The notes under the pieces: model-generated
What the model was told of the DNA's origin: nothing
The model's input: the letters and a program-made list of their open reading frames with translations, nothing else
Databases searched by the model: none
Assembly: GCA_900541575.1 (NCBI GenBank)
Contig: UQKO01000002.1
Location: forward strand, 36,951 to 100,950
From: an uncultured Prevotella sp.
GTDB lineage: Bacteria > Bacteroidota > Bacteroidia > Bacteroidales > Bacteroidaceae
Length of the DNA stretch: 64,000 nucleotides
Reading direction: 5' to 3'
Shown here: one piece after another, positions 1 to 7,621 of the stretch
How positions within the stretch are numbered: position 1 is the first letter of the stretch
How the letters are laid out: each line of letters starts with the position of its first letter
Program-made: the position numbers and the translations under genes

Positions 1-1
1 C

Positions 2-166
2 CTGGGTTGTTGGCCTCTGACAGGTGCCATCGAAAGCGAAGCTGATACCATCGAAAAGATTGTTGAAGAAATGATGACCACCACTAAGAGTGAACGCACC
101 ACTCGCGTAATCGATTTCGACCAAGACGCTTCAATGGAACAGAAAAAACGCGAAGGATATTTCTAA
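2..166 (+). CDS. 3' end of an unidentified protein gene
   Basis: The window opens inside a reading frame that runs to a TAA at 164-166 and encodes the last 54 residues of a protein. The tail is hydrophilic and includes the stretches ESEADTIEKIVEEMM and DFDQDASMEQKKREGYF. I do not recognise the family from this fragment and assign no function. It is followed by about 100 bp of non-coding sequence and then the tRNA promoter. Confidence 0.6.
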   Translation: MGCWPLTGAIESEADTIEKIVEEMMTTTKSERTTRVIDFDQDASMEQKKREGYF

Positions 167-265
167 TTTTCCCTCTCGCATACACACGTAAAGCATTCTC
201 AAAGCTAAGATTTGCTTGCTTTGAGAATGCTCTTTTCAAAAAAATCGAGAAAAATAGGAAAAACA

Positions 266-297
266 TTTGGTAGAACAAAAAAAAGTCCTTATCTTTG
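266..297 (+). promoter_or_regulatory. Bacteroidetes-type promoter of the tRNA cluster
   Basis: TTTG at 266-269 is followed after 20 nt by TATCTTTG at 290-297, matching the Bacteroidetes primary sigma consensus (TTTG, about 19-21 nt, TAnnTTTG). It lies about 45 bp upstream of the first tRNA and probably drives the four tRNA genes at 341-768. Confidence 0.75.
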
Positions 298-340
298 CAC
301 CCGCTAAGCCGTTAGAGAACGTACATGCAAGAGATAAATT

Positions 341-413
341 GCGGAAATAGCTCAGTTGGTAGAGCACAACCTTGCCAAGGTTGGGGTCGCGAGTTCGAGT
401 CTCGTTTTCCGCT
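341..413 (+). tRNA. tRNA-Gly (anticodon GCC), copy 1
   Basis: Full cloverleaf: acceptor arms GCGGAAA and TTTCCGC, D-arm AGCTCAGTTGGTAGAGC, anticodon loop with GCC, T-loop TTCGAGT, discriminator T at 413. CCA is not encoded. The sequence is identical to the second copy at 604-676. Confidence 0.97.
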
Positions 414-486
414 CTCAAACCCGAAGCAAAACCTATCCATTCATAACAAAGGATAGTTCGAGCGAAAGTATTTACTAAGACAAATT

Positions 487-570
487 GGAGAGGTGGCGGA
501 ATTGGTAGACGCGCTACTTTGAGGGGGTAGTGACAATTGTGTCGTGGGAGTTCGAGTCTCCTCCTCTTCA
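487..570 (+). tRNA. tRNA-Leu (anticodon GAG)
   Basis: Class II tRNA with a long variable arm. Acceptor GGAGAGG pairs with CCTCTTC (one G-T pair), D-arm contains TGGCGGAATTGGTAGACGC, the anticodon loop TTGAGGG reads GAG, T-loop is TTCGAGT, discriminator A at 570. CCA is not encoded. Confidence 0.96.
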
Positions 571-603
571 CTTGTTAATGTGGAAAGTTCGCTTCCCACA
601 TTT

Positions 604-676
604 GCGGAAATAGCTCAGTTGGTAGAGCACAACCTTGCCAAGGTTGGGGTCGCGAGTTCGAGTCTCGTTTTCCGCT
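604..676 (+). tRNA. tRNA-Gly (anticodon GCC), copy 2
   Basis: Identical in sequence to 341-413, with the same acceptor, anticodon GCC and T-arm. The two copies flank tRNA-Leu(GAG), which suggests a local duplication within the cluster. Confidence 0.97.
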
Positions 677-683
677 CTAGGTC

Positions 684-768
684 GCTCGAATGGTGGAATG
701 GTAGACACGAAGGACTTAAAATCCTTTGGGCAGAAATGTCCGTGCGAGTTCGAGTCTCGCTTCGAGCA
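684..768 (+). tRNA. tRNA-Leu (anticodon TAA)
   Basis: Acceptor GCTCGAA pairs with TTCGAGC. Anticodon stem AGGA/TCCT surrounds a loop containing TAA. It has a long variable arm, T-loop TTCGAGT and discriminator A at 768. Last member of the first tRNA cluster. Confidence 0.96.
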
Positions 769-865
769 CATTATACTATAGCTGATTTGCATTATGCAAG
801 TCAGCTTTTTTATTTGTTTCTCCTCTTCATTAGAACAGTTAATAAACTTATTCACCGCCGACGAT

Positions 866-1260
866 AAAGAACAGTTTGCAACCCATCTCGTCCGAAGCCA
901 TACAGTCACTCACCGCACTCAGCTTCGGCGCAGAAGCACTCATGAATTAGATAGGCAAACTCGTCGACAACACCAACGAAGAAACCGAAGCACTCGACCG
1001 CAATTCACAAGCACTCACACACCAACTCAGCTGTCCATCAGACATCCGCCGCGACAACGCAAGCCGACACCTCAGCATCCATCGCCAACACCACTGCCAA
1101 AAGCAGAGAAGCCATCGCCAACATAGGAAGTCACAAATTCTCATCAGGCGGCATCGTCCCAGACTCCTCCTACAACGCCGACCGCCTTATCGCCCATATC
1201 TACTCCGGAGAGATAATCCTCTATGGCCTTCTTTGTACATACACTGCAACTTATTTCTAG
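866..1260 (+). pseudogene. remnant of a phage tail tape-measure gene
   Basis: No intact frame exists, but phage-like peptide can be read in pieces. One frame gives SLTALSFGAEALMN, an in-frame TAG, then GKLVDNTNEETEALDRN. After a frame change near 1035-1060 it continues with TSASIANTTAKSREAIANIG and ends with FSSGGIVPDSSYNADRL and AHIYSGEIIL. The closing block has the pattern of tape-measure C-termini (GGIVPG-S-Y-GD followed by SGEMIL). At least one stop and one frameshift make it a decayed fragment. It lies between two tRNA-Leu genes and belongs with the other phage remnants to its right. The family assignment is from memory of that motif. Confidence 0.6.
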
Positions 1261-1350
1261 TCTCCCTTGCTTTATACCTATTATTCCCTATCCAAGCACA
1301 CACTTTCTCATCATTTTCTACTCCTTTTCCATTTTTTCTTTCAAAACATT

Positions 1351-1380
1351 TTGTCTATCGCTCAACAAATATTACCTTTG
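1351..1380 (+). promoter_or_regulatory. promoter of tRNA-Leu(TAG)
   Basis: TTG at 1351-1353, 19 nt, then TACCTTTG at 1373-1380. The -7 element ends 11 bp before the tRNA, so this tRNA has its own promoter and does not depend on the upstream cluster. Confidence 0.75.
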
Positions 1381-1391
1381 CACCACATTTA

Positions 1392-1473
1392 GCGCTTGTG
1401 GCGAAATTGGTAGACGCGCCAGACTTAGGATCTGGTGTCGCGAGACGTGTAGGTTCGAGTCCTATCAGGCGCA
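1392..1473 (+). tRNA. tRNA-Leu (anticodon TAG)
   Basis: Acceptor GCGCTTG pairs with CAGGCGC. Anticodon stem CCAGA/TCTGG encloses CTTAGGA with anticodon TAG. Long variable arm, T-loop TTCGAGT, discriminator A at 1473. An integrase fragment begins 58 bp past its 3' end, the usual arrangement when an integrative element has used a tRNA as attachment site, but I found no second copy of the tRNA end in the window. Confidence 0.96.
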
Positions 1474-1531
1474 CAAACCACGCTGATTATCAGTAAGTTA
1501 TAAATTATGCGTGCAAAATTAACGGTTATGG

Positions 1532-1894
1532 CTACTTGTTAAACAAGTCCATAGCCGTTTTTTTAGCTTCGTCCGCTATATCTATATAAGGCTGCATGCT
1601 CTTGTAATCAGAGAGCCCTGTCCATTTCATTACAACATTAGGAGCAATTCCCAGCATTAGCGCATTGCAGATAAAAGTGCGCCTACCGCTATGCGTTCCT
1701 ACCATTTGCCATTTTTCCTTCGTTTCCTCATATTTCTTCCCTCCTATATAATAGGTGTCTGTCAAGAATTCGTTTATGTCGCATTGACGGCACACCTCCT
1801 TGATATATAAGTTCATTTTTGGGTTGGAGATAACAGGGAGAGCATTGCCTGTTTCGCTATCAGCATAACGCTGTAAAATAGGCGAGGCAGATTG
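1532..1894 (-). pseudogene. C-terminal fragment of a tyrosine recombinase (phage integrase)
   Basis: The minus-strand frame ends at 1532 and reads back in frame to about 1894. It contains ALPVISNPKMNLYIKEV, then GTHSGRRTFICNALMLGI with the HxGRR box, and KWTGLSDYKSMQPYIDIA, which carries the position of the catalytic tyrosine. This is the catalytic half of a Bacteroidetes integrase. The N-terminal DNA-binding and core domains are missing. In frame the fragment directly follows the stop codon of the DUF5053-like gene, which marks a deletion junction near 1895. The frame contains an internal ATG at 1816, but a functional 94-residue enzyme is unlikely. Confidence 0.75.
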
Positions 1895-2314
1895 TCAAAT
1901 GCTCTGTTTGATGGCTCGGGATGCGCTTATCAGATGGATTCCTACATCTGCCAATGCTGCTGACAGATTCTGCAACTCGGAAGAGGTGAACGATGCGGGC
2001 TTGCCATTGACGAGATTGCCATTGATTCTTTGCGAGAGCCATGCTCCGCCCTTTCCAAAATACCTTTCTGCCAAGGGAGCCAACCGCACAAAGTCCTTCA
2101 CCTCCGAGAGCAGCGCACACACATCCACGTCCGAACGTTTCGCCTTCCGTCTCGTTAAGATATGGTTGTGCACATACTGGCCCACCTCGAGCCGTTCATC
2201 TTCACTCTCAGCCATTGCAATAGCCTCCGAAAGCATTGCATCGCTTTCATCCATTTTTCCCTCAACAAATAGAGACCAACACTCATCTAGAGCGTCCTTA
2301 ATAACCTGTTTCAT
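1895..2314 (-). CDS. DUF5053-like mobile-element protein
   Basis: 139 residues from an ATG at 2314, chosen because MKQVIKDALDECWSLF starts a helical, acidic N-terminus; the 29 codons upstream are poor coding sequence. The C-terminal half holds the pattern APLAERYFGKGGAWLSQRI, then GKPASFTSSELQNL and ALADVG. That resembles DUF5053, a small-protein family found in Bacteroidales prophages and mobile elements, possibly a DNA-binding helix-turn-helix (the WLSQRINGN region). Function unknown. The stop codon abuts the integrase fragment in the same frame. I recognise the family only from memory. Confidence 0.6.
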   Translation of the reverse strand: MKQVIKDALDECWSLFVEGKMDESDAMLSEAIAMAESEDERLEVGQYVHNHILTRRKAKRSDVDVCALLSEVKDFVRLAPLAERYFGKGGAWLSQRINGNLVNGKPASFTSSELQNLSAALADVGIHLISASRAIKQSI

Positions 2315-2554
2315 AAGTGTTCTTTTTAAGTTATCATATATGGCGACCGACAAGGGATAGAGCCCGCCCCTATCACGAGGCAGGCATCCATCATCAGTCA
2401 TCTTCCTTGCTCATCATCTCGATTGCTTCAAGAAGCAAATCAAAGATATCTTTCTTAAATGCAATGCAAAGATGATAAACGTTTGGTTATTACGCAAGTA
2501 AAAACGCAAGAAAAATAAATATTTCTTTATTACCTTAGTAATTCTCTCTCAATA

Positions 2555-2836
2555 ATGAAAGGCATAACCGTCTCAATTCTTCTTCCCTATTACTTAGCTC
2601 AGTGGCTCACGCATGCATTGGGCAACCCCGTGAAATTCCCTGTGCAGAGTTATGAGAACAGGCTGCTGTCTCGCTTGCTATCTCGCCGTCCCCGTGGGGA
2701 GGGCTCCCGTGCTACCTCGCCCGTGGCCGAAGGTGATGCGCGTGCCAATCGTCAGCGGATGAGCCTTGTGATCCCCGACAACGACCTTCACCGCTCGGAA
2801 TATTTCAATCACCTCTCCGTGCGTGCGAGTGCTTAG
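2555..2836 (+). CDS. small prophage-type protein (unknown)
   Basis: 93 residues starting MKGITVSILLPYYLAQWL. The middle has NRLLSRLLSRRPRG, and the basic-acidic tail ends at a TAG (2834-2836) that abuts the ATG of the next gene. The tight coupling and the phage setting support a real gene. The sequence has the feel of short Bacteroidales phage head/tail-region proteins, but I cannot name a family. An overlapping minus-strand frame (2678-2941) is less protein-like. Confidence 0.5.
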   Translation: MKGITVSILLPYYLAQWLTHALGNPVKFPVQSYENRLLSRLLSRRPRGEGSRATSPVAEGDARANRQRMSLVIPDNDLHRSEYFNHLSVRASA

Positions 2837-3139
2837 ATGGCCGAAGCCACAGACCTCACACCAGGCAAGCAAAACCTCACATTCCGATTCCTCGAGTATG
2901 GCATTTACGTAGACCTCGGCGTAGGCAACGGCTACCGCCACGACAACGGAGGAGACCTCGAGTTCCTCGGCAAAGCCTACCGAACGCTACACCACATGGG
3001 CAAGCCCCGAGAACGCCGCCCATGGTTCAACCGCTCATGGTACATCTCCGTAGAAGTGCTCAAAAACCACCTTGCCAACATCCTCGGCGACCAATTCGCA
3101 GGAGCTTTCGATAACCTCACAGACAGGCAGAGAGGGTGA
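2837..3139 (+). CDS. small prophage structural-type protein (unknown)
   Basis: 100 residues, ATG immediately after the stop of the preceding gene. Contains LTFRFLEYGIYVDLGVGNGY, then RPWFNRSWYISVEVLKNHLA and a C-terminal helix. The pattern of a short beta region with YG.YVD.GVG followed by a WY..S-L helix is one I associate with small Bacteroidales phage morphogenesis proteins; this is recognition by pattern only. It appears intact, unlike the tape-measure and integrase remnants nearby. Confidence 0.5.
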   Translation: MAEATDLTPGKQNLTFRFLEYGIYVDLGVGNGYRHDNGGDLEFLGKAYRTLHHMGKPRERRPWFNRSWYISVEVLKNHLANILGDQFAGAFDNLTDRQRG

Positions 3140-3181
3140 TAAAAAAGCAGCAGCCATGTGTATCCGTTAAGGGAAAAAAGC

Positions 3182-3189
3182 TATCTTTG
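3182..3189 (+). promoter_or_regulatory. -7 element for the 3221 gene
   Basis: TATCTTTG at 3182-3189 matches the -7 consensus TAnnTTTG and lies 31 bp before the ATG at 3221. The -33 side is weak. Confidence 0.55.
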
Positions 3190-3220
3190 CCACAACATAA
3201 CCCCTAAAACCTTACACATC

Positions 3221-3489
3221 ATGCCATTCTTTCTAACAGTACTCGCCCTCCTCGCCATTTGGATTCTATACGGGACCATACGCATGGCCATCGACCCCAA
3301 ATATCGGGAAGAGCAAATAGCCCAAGCAAAAAAGGCAAGAACGCCTCCGATGAATACTACGAACAACGATACAACTATTGGTACGACCAATCCTACAATA
3401 CCATTCACGGAGCATTCAAGCACAGCCAAAGGGATAAATATGCCCACCGCAAAGCGATGAAAGACATCGAAAAAAATTATTATAGATAA
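3221..3489 (+). CDS. small membrane protein read through a probable -1 frameshift
   Basis: Frame 1 from ATG 3221 encodes MPFFLTVLALLAIWILYG, an N-terminal membrane helix, then DPKYREEQIAQAKK. At 3328-3334 the sequence is A AAA AAG in the zero-frame register required for a -1 slip (gcA-AAA-AAG, the dnaX-type heptamer). The -1 frame continues with GKNASDEYYEQRYNYWYDQS and HRKAMKDIEKNYYR to a stop ending at 3489. The two frames have complementary protein-like character: membrane anchor plus a Tyr/charged soluble tail. The fused product would be about 89 residues. The zero frame itself runs on to 3460 with a Thr/Pro-rich, non-protein-like tail. Either programmed frameshifting or a single-base deletion in the A run explains this. 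Function unknown. Confidence 0.5.
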
Positions 3490-3500
3490 GACCCCTTCTC

Positions 3501-3540
3501 GTAAGCATCCCATTCAAGCCGTATTGAATGGGATGCTTAC
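3501..3540. terminator. perfect 16-bp inverted repeat after the 3221 gene
   Basis: 3501-3516 and 3525-3540 are perfect reverse complements (GTAAGCATCCCATTCA) around an 8-nt loop, starting 12 bp after the stop. No T tract follows, so it may be a processing or transcript-stability hairpin rather than a classical terminator. Confidence 0.5.
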
Positions 3541-3574
3541 ATTAAGACAATACCAATCTGGATATCGGTTAGAT

Positions 3575-3623
3575 ACAAAAAACTCACATCAGATGCAAAA
3601 GTTGCATTGATGTGAGCCTTTTT
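3575..3623. terminator. bidirectional terminator between the 3221 gene and HU
   Basis: Stem CTCACATCAnnTGCAA (3583-3598) pairs with TTGCATTGATGTGAG (3602-3616). It is preceded by an A run and followed by CCTTTTT, so it has a T tract on both strands. It ends 51 bp from the HU stop and probably terminates both converging transcripts. Confidence 0.8.
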
Positions 3624-3673
3624 AGCGTTAATTACTTGCACTAAGACTAGTGCAAATCTCGTATAGACATAGA

Positions 3674-3946
3674 TTACTTATTTACGCTACCAGCGAGTTC
3701 AGAACCGGCCTTAAACTTTACTACCTTCTTTGCGGGGATAGTAGTCTTTTCACCCTTAGCGGGGTTATAAGCTTCACGAGCGGCACGTTCATTTACAGAA
3801 AATGTACCAAAGCCAGGGATGCTTACCTTATCACCGCCCTGAAGAGCACCAGAGATAGCTTTGAGAGTTGCTTCGAGAGCTTTCTTAGAATCTGCCTTGC
3901 TCAAACCTTCGGCTGCAATGGCATTTACGAGTTCAGTCTTGTTCAT
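3674..3946 (-). CDS. hup: HU family DNA-binding protein
   Basis: 90 residues, the standard HU length. N-terminal dimerisation helices MNKTELVNAIAAEGLSKADS, then the DNA-bending arm with GFGTFSVNERAAREAYNPA and the C-terminal VKFKAGSELAGSVN. HU is an abundant nucleoid protein that bends and compacts DNA as a dimer. It is transcribed alone from an upstream promoter with a long leader. All family-defining residues (GFG.F, R.GRNP-like AREAYNPAKG) are present, with AYNPA replacing the more usual GRNP, as in other Bacteroidales HU proteins. Confidence 0.93.
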   Translation of the reverse strand: MNKTELVNAIAAEGLSKADSKKALEATLKAISGALQGGDKVSIPGFGTFSVNERAAREAYNPAKGEKTTIPAKKVVKFKAGSELAGSVNK

Positions 3947-4334
3947 AAATAAAGTATAAATTAAATGATTGTCGATTTAGGGAGCCACACTAACATGCCT
4001 CATCTCAAAAGGGAAAAAGCTTTATCACTTAGAATGTCCATTGTACAGAGCACAACAAATATCCGAAAAGAATGCCACATTTCCCATGCTGTGGCCATTG
4101 TAGGCACTTGTTTCATAAGCAAAAATAGTGTATGGCGGGTGAAGTTGCAAGTATTTTTTACTTTTTTTGTTGCACAACGGCAAAAAAAATGCTTTTCGTG
4201 CCTATAAACGCCACCATTGGAGGTATTTCTTACTCATTTACAGACTAAAATGTTTCTATGCCACATGGCTTATATTGCTTTTTTCAAGAAGTCTGCGCAC
4301 TCGTCACTGGTGGTTCGGTAGTGCTACCGACTTT
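3947..4334. other. intergenic region upstream of HU
   Basis: 388 bp between HU (3946) and the 3' end of porZ (4335). It holds the probable HU promoter (4119-4150, minus strand) and therefore a leader of about 170 nt. No conserved ORF is visible; the frames at 3965-4207 and 4167-4355 do not look like protein. A long leader fits post-transcriptional control, but I see no recognisable riboswitch. Confidence 0.5.
4119..4150 (-). promoter_or_regulatory. probable HU promoter
   Basis: On the minus strand, TTG (complement of 4148-4150), 20 nt, then TATTTTTG (complement of 4120-4127) followed by C. It matches the Bacteroidetes consensus with one weak position. Confidence 0.55.
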
Positions 4335-6737
4335 TTAAATAATGACCACCTTTGAGGCTGCACTTTGTTTACCATCGGCAGTGGCCACCATGAGGTAATA
4401 TAATCCAGCGCCAACGCGCTGTCCCGTATTTTGCTGCGTAAGGTCCCATTGCCAACTACCGCCTACTGCGTTTCCTCTCGCCACGAGTTGTCCACCTGTG
4501 GTCATCACCTTTACTTCTGCTCCTTGCGGAATACCACTTATGGTAACCACTCCGCTATATTCTGGACGAACAGGGTTGGGATATACCTTTATATTGTTCT
4601 TGCTAAGCGTGGAGATGGGAGCTGTCACATTGGTACGATAGCTACAAAGCCCTTCGTCGGTAGCGATATAAAGCACACCTGTTGCATCATCGATTTTTAG
4701 GTCGAAGATATTGTTGGAGAGAATCGGTGTGTCATCTGTTGTGAAATGACTAATGATTTCTGTTCCATCCGCACTTACAAGATAGAGGCCACCTCCCATC
4801 GTACCAATCCACTTACGATTGCCTCCATCTACAGCCAAAGCCGAAGTGGTAACGCCTGTAAGCAAATAGTCGGCATAGTTCGTTCCATCATTGCGAGGCA
4901 CCTTGGGCTGGTTCACGGTGAATCCCGAGGCGGAAAACATCATTTCGGGATCTTCTATTTCAAACACACCCTCTGAGCATCCTATCCAAATATGCTGATT
5001 CTTATCCTCCACTATGGCATAGACTCCCGTAAGCGAGCAAGTGGTTCCATCTTCATTCACCGCTGAATTTCGGAATTTGCTACGGTCATCACGTTGATTG
5101 CTAATGGTGCCGTTATAGTCGAGACAGAAGAAGCCACTCGTTTGCTCTGACGTACTGACGCGCACGTTTCCCCAGAGCCATCCACGTGAGTCGAACATAA
5201 GTTTTTCGGCATAGTTCTGTTGCTTCGTATCATCGGTAAAAATACGCTGCCATGAGCCATCCGTCTTTTTCACCACGAGGATTGTGTCACAGTAGTTGTT
5301 AGTAAACCAGAGATTTCCTTCTGCATCATAGACACATCCTCCGATGAGGGCATACTTGTTGCGCGAGCTATAATCCACTTTTTCGGGTTTCTTTATCGGA
5401 CTATTATCGCAATTATAGAGCATTGAGAACTTATCACCATTGTATTCATACAATCCATTGGCATAACTTGATACCATGGCATGATTGTCCTCGCGCGGAT
5501 CAAATGCCACGTGGCTCAGGTTTTTGTAAGCAGCATTTAAGCCACAACCATCCCAGTTTTGCTCACTAATGATGCGATCTTCTTCCATGTCGTTCCAGCT
5601 ATTACCATCGTAGCGACCAAAGAATCCCTCATGTCGTCCACTGCCGCCTACTCGGCCACCGCATACATACAAGTTGCCATTATTGATTGCCACGGAGAAG
5701 CTTCCACTGTGGCGCGGACCAAATCCACCTATACTTCCTTCGGGTTGCGTCAGAGCGCCTTGTCCCTTAGGTGCAGTGTATACTTTCAATCCACCGTAGC
5801 CACAGGCCGCCAATATTTTTCCACTACTCAAGCTCGCTATCGCATAGGGAGCCTCGTTCATGCTAAGGTCGCTATAATCTACCTCTGGAGCATCGGCATG
5901 ATACACGAGTACATGACCAGGCAACGCAAACTGCATTACCTTTCCGTTAATTGACGCCAATGTCATCGCCCAGTCTGTAATGTGATGTACACTTACCTGC
6001 CCCTCTGCATCCACCACGAGTCGGTTCAATCCCGATCTGACATTGCCATCAGTGCTGCCTTGAGAGGTGAGCAGATAAATGCTCCCATCCACACTAGCAA
6101 GCATCTGATTCACTGTGACAGAAGGAATCTTCACCGTCCAGCCCGACAGACTGTATAGATTGTCTGTGAGCAGTGCACTATAGATGGCTCCCGACTTCGA
6201 GGCATAAATACGCTTTCCTACCACTACGGCATCACTCACGCCACTGCCTATGGCATAGTTACCCTGTACCTCGCGACGAGCCAAGTTGATAAGCACAATG
6301 CCATGGTCGGTAGAGAGCGTGGCCCAATCGCCGCTAACATTGATTTTATTCACCTGTAACTGATAATCCGTGAAACTTTTCACCTGCGGAATGTTCACTA
6401 TACTAAATTCTCCAGTGCCAGCATCACCATCTTTGGGATAGATAAGATCGATATTATTATCTTCATAGAGCGTTACGAGACACTTCTGCGTATCGCTCCA
6501 CCCAATGTAGCGCACATTAAAGCCCGAAAGCGGACATGAGAGTTTGTCGATGGTGAAGGTTGATTGACTTTCTGCATCGTAGGCAAGCAAATGTCCGTTG
6601 AACACGGCATAAACATTATTGCCACTTGCCACCACTTGCGTAGCGTTTTGATAAGATAAATAGTAGTTCCACCGCGACTGTGCCACGGAGGTAAACGAAT
6701 AAAGGAGTAGGAATAAAAGAAACAGCGTCTTCTTCAT
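4335..6737 (-). CDS. porZ: PorZ-like type IX secretion system protein
   Basis: 800 residues. N-terminal signal peptide (MKKTLFLLFLLLYSFTSVAQ), then beta-propeller repeats in two blocks of the two-component-regulator-propeller type (for example NLWFTN, GWLWGN, HIWIGCSEG, RKWIGTMGGGLYL), ending in a C-terminal T9SS sorting-domain fold (VYPNPV, then GAEVKVMTTGGQLV and GAGLYYLMV). Length and order match PorZ of Porphyromonas gingivalis (about 776 aa). Established knowledge: PorZ is a surface component of the T9SS attachment complex that helps hand A-LPS to PorU for cargo anchoring. It is transcribed alone here. Other propeller plus CTD proteins exist, so the PorZ name rests on length, domain order and absence of a kinase part. 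Confidence 0.8.
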   Translation of the reverse strand: MKKTLFLLFLLLYSFTSVAQSRWNYYLSYQNATQVVASGNNVYAVFNGHLLAYDAESQSTFTIDKLSCPLSGFNVRYIGWSDTQKCLVTLYEDNNIDLIYPKDGDAGTGEFSIVNIPQVKSFTDYQLQVNKINVSGDWATLSTDHGIVLINLARREVQGNYAIGSGVSDAVVVGKRIYASKSGAIYSALLTDNLYSLSGWTVKIPSVTVNQMLASVDGSIYLLTSQGSTDGNVRSGLNRLVVDAEGQVSVHHITDWAMTLASINGKVMQFALPGHVLVYHADAPEVDYSDLSMNEAPYAIASLSSGKILAACGYGGLKVYTAPKGQGALTQPEGSIGGFGPRHSGSFSVAINNGNLYVCGGRVGGSGRHEGFFGRYDGNSWNDMEEDRIISEQNWDGCGLNAAYKNLSHVAFDPREDNHAMVSSYANGLYEYNGDKFSMLYNCDNSPIKKPEKVDYSSRNKYALIGGCVYDAEGNLWFTNNYCDTILVVKKTDGSWQRIFTDDTKQQNYAEKLMFDSRGWLWGNVRVSTSEQTSGFFCLDYNGTISNQRDDRSKFRNSAVNEDGTTCSLTGVYAIVEDKNQHIWIGCSEGVFEIEDPEMMFSASGFTVNQPKVPRNDGTNYADYLLTGVTTSALAVDGGNRKWIGTMGGGLYLVSADGTEIISHFTTDDTPILSNNIFDLKIDDATGVLYIATDEGLCSYRTNVTAPISTLSKNNIKVYPNPVRPEYSGVVTISGIPQGAEVKVMTTGGQLVARGNAVGGSWQWDLTQQNTGQRVGAGLYYLMVATADGKQSAASKVVII

Positions 6738-6790
6738 AATCGCATGGGTTGTAAGGTGCTGTGATTATTATTGTGTGCTTTAAAAGCAGA

Positions 6791-6815
6791 ATAGCAGGAA
6801 TCTATGTCCTGCTAT
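6791..6815. repeat. small inverted repeat upstream of porZ
   Basis: ATAGCAGGA (6791-6799) and TCCTGCTAT (6807-6815) form a perfect 9-bp stem with a 7-nt loop, 54-78 bp upstream of the porZ start. It lies between the rdgB end and porZ and could be an operator or the end of the upstream operon transcript. Confidence 0.4.
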
Positions 6816-6993
6816 CTACTATATGAATAGGTGTGTGCGCTCTGCTTGAGGCGAATCGTTGTTTAGATGAGAGGAAACATCAGTCAATAATATAATAACG
6901 CATCAAGCTTATTCATTATTGTATGAGGCACTATCATAAATATAGCGCATGCGTATCCTCCGAAGCGTATGCCCCCTATCAAGAAGAGAAAGC

Positions 6994-7599
6994 TTACTTG
7001 CTTTGCAAGAAATCTACTAGTCGAGCCACAGCGCGTGCTCGATGAGATATTTTGTTTTTTACCTCTGTGCCGAGTTCGGCAAAGGTTCGTCCCGTATCTT
7101 CGGGTATAAACACGGGATCGTAGCCGAATCCCTCATTACCACGTTTTTCTGTGGCAATCTCGCCTCGAACCACCCCTTCAAACACATGTTCTTCACCATC
7201 CTTTATCAGCGCGATGGCGGTGCGAAATTGTGCTGAGCGATCATTCTTATCCTTGAGTTCAGCAAGGAGTTTTTGCGTATTTGCCTCGGGGTCGTGACGA
7301 TCAGGGAAAGCATAACGTGCCGTATGTACTCCCGGACGTCCGCCAAGAGCACAAACTTCTAGACCCGTATCATCGGCAAAGCAATCATAGCCATACTTCT
7401 CTTTCACCCATCGTGCCTTGATTAAGGCGTTGCCCTCAAGCGTATCAGCGGTTTCGGGAATATCGTCGTGACAGTCAATGTCAGCAAGCGAAAGAATGTG
7501 TAATGTATTGGCAAAGATAGCTCGTATTTCAGAGAGTTTATGCTCATTATTGGTAGCGAATACCAGCGAAGGCCACTCCTTAGCGTGTAGAATATTCAT
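6994..7599 (-). CDS. rdgB: dITP/XTP pyrophosphatase (HAM1/RdgB)
   Basis: 201 residues, standard length. Substrate motif FATNNEHK near residue 13, metal-binding FADDTGLEV near 75, then GGRPGVHTARYA and the C-terminal ISHRARA motif. The enzyme removes non-canonical purine nucleoside triphosphates (ITP, dITP, XTP), protecting DNA and RNA. It is the third gene of a leuS-yitT-rdgB operon with a 22-bp gap after yitT. Confidence 0.95.
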   Translation of the reverse strand: MNILHAKEWPSLVFATNNEHKLSEIRAIFANTLHILSLADIDCHDDIPETADTLEGNALIKARWVKEKYGYDCFADDTGLEVCALGGRPGVHTARYAFPDRHDPEANTQKLLAELKDKNDRSAQFRTAIALIKDGEEHVFEGVVRGEIATEKRGNEGFGYDPVFIPEDTGRTFAELGTEVKNKISHRARAVARLVDFLQSK

Positions 7600-7621
7600 G
7601 CTTGGTGTATGATAGCTTTAC

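Noticed and set aside
794..1126. 110-residue plus-strand frame between tRNA genes
   Set aside because: Arg/Thr/His-rich and not protein-like; the phage-like peptide lies in other, broken frames.
1392..1531. Attachment-site repeat at tRNA-Leu(TAG)
   Set aside because: I looked for a second copy of the tRNA 3' end in the phage remnants and did not find one.
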